Origin: Flavobacteriales bacterium
GTDB taxonomy: Bacteria; Bacteroidota; Bacteroidia; Flavobacteriales_F; PHOS-HE28
Assembly: GCA_025455765.1 (NCBI GenBank)
Contig: JALOLX010000044.1
Coordinates: 1 to 8,720, forward strand
Reading direction: 5' to 3'
Length of the DNA: 8,720 bases
Part shown: piece after piece, positions 7,974 to 8,720 of the stretch
Numbering within the stretch: position 1 is the first letter of the stretch
How the letters are laid out: the number at the start of each line of letters is the position of its first letter
Position numbers and translations under genes: made by a program
Notes under the pieces: generated by a model
Told to the model about the DNA's origin: nothing
The model's input: only the letters and a program-made list of their open reading frames with translations
Databases searched by the model: none

Positions 7974-7994
7974 ACCTGTCCCGCCTTAGCGGGA
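7974..7994. repeat. 21-nt palindromic insertion in the thiolase remnant
   Basis: It contains TCCCGC-CTTA-GCGGGA (7979-7994), preceded by CCTG. Compared with the intact copy it adds exactly 21 nt in the codon before the catalytic-cysteine motif, keeping the frame. Confidence 0.75.
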
Positions 7995-8088
7995 TCGTCA
8001 CCACCCCATACTTCTGCTTCCGCCGCCGCATCTCGTTGAACAGCTGCACGCTCAGCTTCGCGCCGGTGCACCCCAGCGGATGCCCCAG

Positions 8089-8104
8089 TCCGCCGTACGG
8101 CGGA
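8089..8104. repeat. 16-nt perfect palindrome in the thiolase remnant
   Basis: TCCGCCGTACGGCGGA is fully self-complementary. It replaces the Ala-Ile-Ala codons of GGAIALGHP with five codons (Pro-Pro-Tyr-Gly-Gly), a net gain of 6 nt that keeps the frame. Confidence 0.72.
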
Positions 8105-8115
8105 CCGCCGTTCAC

Positions 8116-8140
8116 AGCCTGTCCCGCGCATTTGGCGGGA
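8116..8140. repeat. 24-nt palindromic insertion in the thiolase remnant
   Basis: It contains TCCCGC-GCATTTG-GCGGGA (8122-8140), again preceded by CCTG like the insertion at 7974. It adds eight codons (8116-8139) between VN and VNGG without shifting the frame. Confidence 0.75.
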
Positions 8141-8156
8141 TTCACCAGCATATCCA

Positions 8157-8340
8157 TCAGTTCAGCAGTTCGAAAACCGAGGCGGCTCCTTGTCCAGTAC
8201 CCACACACATGGTGACAACTCCGTACTTCTGCTTGCGCCGTCTCATCTCATTGAACAACTGAACAGAGAGCTTGGCTCCGGTACAACCAAGTGGGTGTCC
8301 GAGAGCAATTGCTCCACCATTGACATTGACGATCTCCGGG
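8157..8340 (-). other. synonymously divergent 3'-end patch within the thiolase gene
   Basis: Upstream of about 8340 the thiolase uses GC-ending codons. From the VNVNGG codons to the stop it switches to AT-richer choices (GGA, GTT, TGT, AGA, TCT, CCA). The switch point coincides with where homology to the downstream remnant begins, so the patch has been placed precisely between native body and native end. Only about 11 nt separate its TGA from the remnant. Confidence 0.72.
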
Positions 8341-8720
8341 TCAATGCCCAACTCGCGCACCACCGCCAGCGATTGCGAGGCGAAGGCCTCGTTCAGCTCG
8401 AACAGCCCGATGTCGCTCAACTTCAGCCCGGCCTTCTCCAGCGCCTTTGGCACCGCCGCTACTGGACCGATGCCCATGATGCGCGGCTCCACGCCGGCCA
8501 CGTGGTAGGAGAGGAGGCGCGCGATCGGCTTCACGTTCAGTTCCTTCAGCATGCGCTCGCTCACCACCAGCACGAAGGCCGCACCGTCGCTGGTCTGGCT
8601 GCTGTTGCCGGCCGTTACGCTGCCCTTCGCATCGAACACGGGCTTCAGCTTCGCCAGCGCCTCCAGGGTGCTCGCGCGCGGACCTTCATCGGTGTCCACC
8701 ACGTACTTCTCCACCTGGCG
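8157..8720 (-). CDS. acetyl-CoA C-acyltransferase (3-ketoacyl-CoA thiolase), C-terminal part
   Basis: The 3' 187 codons of a thiolase; the rest of the gene lies beyond the window. The enzyme cleaves 3-ketoacyl-CoA with CoA to acetyl-CoA and a shortened acyl-CoA, the last step of beta-oxidation. Visible family motifs, in order, are NEAFASQ, NVNGGAIALGHPLGCTGAKL with the catalytic His of GHP, and MCVGTGQGAASVFELLN with the catalytic Cys that acts as base (codon at 8207-8205). The C-terminus is normal for the family, so the enzyme is probably functional. The N-terminal nucleophilic Cys is outside the window. The first ATG/GTG-like codon at 8714 is not the real start; the frame continues through the edge. 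The last ~57 codons are of different codon style from the body. Confidence 0.93.
   Translation of the reverse strand, partial: RQVEKYVVDTDEGPRASTLEALAKLKPVFDAKGSVTAGNSSQTSDGAAFVLVVSERMLKELNVKPIARLLSYHVAGVEPRIMGIGPVAAVPKALEKAGLKLSDIGLFELNEAFASQSLAVVRELGIDPEIVNVNGGAIALGHPLGCTGAKLSVQLFNEMRRRKQKYGVVTMCVGTGQGAASVFELLN

Larger units (their letters stand above)
7921..8145 (-). pseudogene. remnant of the native thiolase 3' end (displaced copy)
   Basis: This repeats the last ~57 codons of the thiolase, ending in SVFELLN and TAG. It retains GHPLGCTGAKLSVQ and CVGTGQGAASVFELLN. All 53 residues that can be aligned with the intact copy are identical, but about 43 of 159 bases differ, all synonymously (hand count). 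Its codons (CTG, GTG, CGG, GGG) match the thiolase body, so this is the original end. Three palindromes interrupt it. One replaces Met before the catalytic CVGTGQG with IPLRRDRL, one turns GGAIALGHP into GGPPYGGLGHP, and one adds PAKCAGQA between VN and VNGG. These would disrupt active-site loops. An open frame runs through it, but it has no thiolase body attached, so I treat it as non-functional. Confidence 0.85.

Noticed and set aside
7921..8208. A 95-residue open frame as an independent small gene
   Set aside because: Its sequence is the thiolase C-terminus with palindromic insertions. The upstream part is an out-of-frame read through the intact copy's end, and it lacks a thiolase body and a convincing start.

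Overview
The window looks like a chromosomal stretch of a GC-rich member of the Bacteroidota, probably close to Flavobacteriales. This is inferred, not measured. The grounds are: promoter-like boxes of the Bacteroidota type (TTG, 19 nt, TAACTTTA); a long interspersed repeat of the GGGCGT...CCCTCACGC type that I associate with this phylum; few clear Shine-Dalgarno sequences; and a ~600-residue acyl-CoA dehydrogenase near a thiolase, an arrangement common in that group.

Layout. Bases 1-1299 hold a short plus-strand pair: an alpha/beta hydrolase, then a DinB-like protein. Bases 1300-2735 hold a minus-strand P-loop ATPase with a C-terminal winged-helix-like region. It is bracketed on both sides by tandem arrays of the same 14-nt unit. 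Bases 2750-4740 hold a complete minus-strand acyl-CoA dehydrogenase with its own promoter, a palindromic candidate operator and a terminator-like hairpin. Bases 4741-5141 are non-coding: a folded palindromic element, a ~195-nt interspersed repeat, and nine 10-11 nt units running up to and into the start codon of a plus-strand Fic gene (5142-6179). Bases 6180-6469 are non-coding and rich in hairpins. Bases 6470-7914 hold two translationally coupled minus-strand genes: an unrecognised 177-aa protein and a lipoprotein alpha/beta hydrolase. Bases 7921-8720 hold the 3' part of a thiolase gene in an unusual state.

The most striking part is the thiolase. The gene body uses GC-rich codons down to about 8340, then switches abruptly to AT-richer codons for the last ~57 codons. 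Directly downstream lies a second copy of the same 3' end, in native GC-rich codons. The two copies encode identical residues at all 53 alignable positions, yet differ at about 43 of 159 bases (hand count). The downstream copy carries three palindromic insertions or replacements, all of which keep the reading frame. The simplest reading is that a damaged native 3' end was displaced by a foreign, synonymously different 3' end that restored the enzyme.

How the genes fit together. The thiolase and acyl-CoA dehydrogenase belong to fatty-acid beta-oxidation. About 3.3 kb of accessory DNA now lies between them. Two accessory proteins, Fic and the ATPase, each combine a catalytic domain with a C-terminal winged-helix-like region, and each has its own tandem repeat array at its promoter. 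Autoregulation by array binding is an attractive but untested idea.
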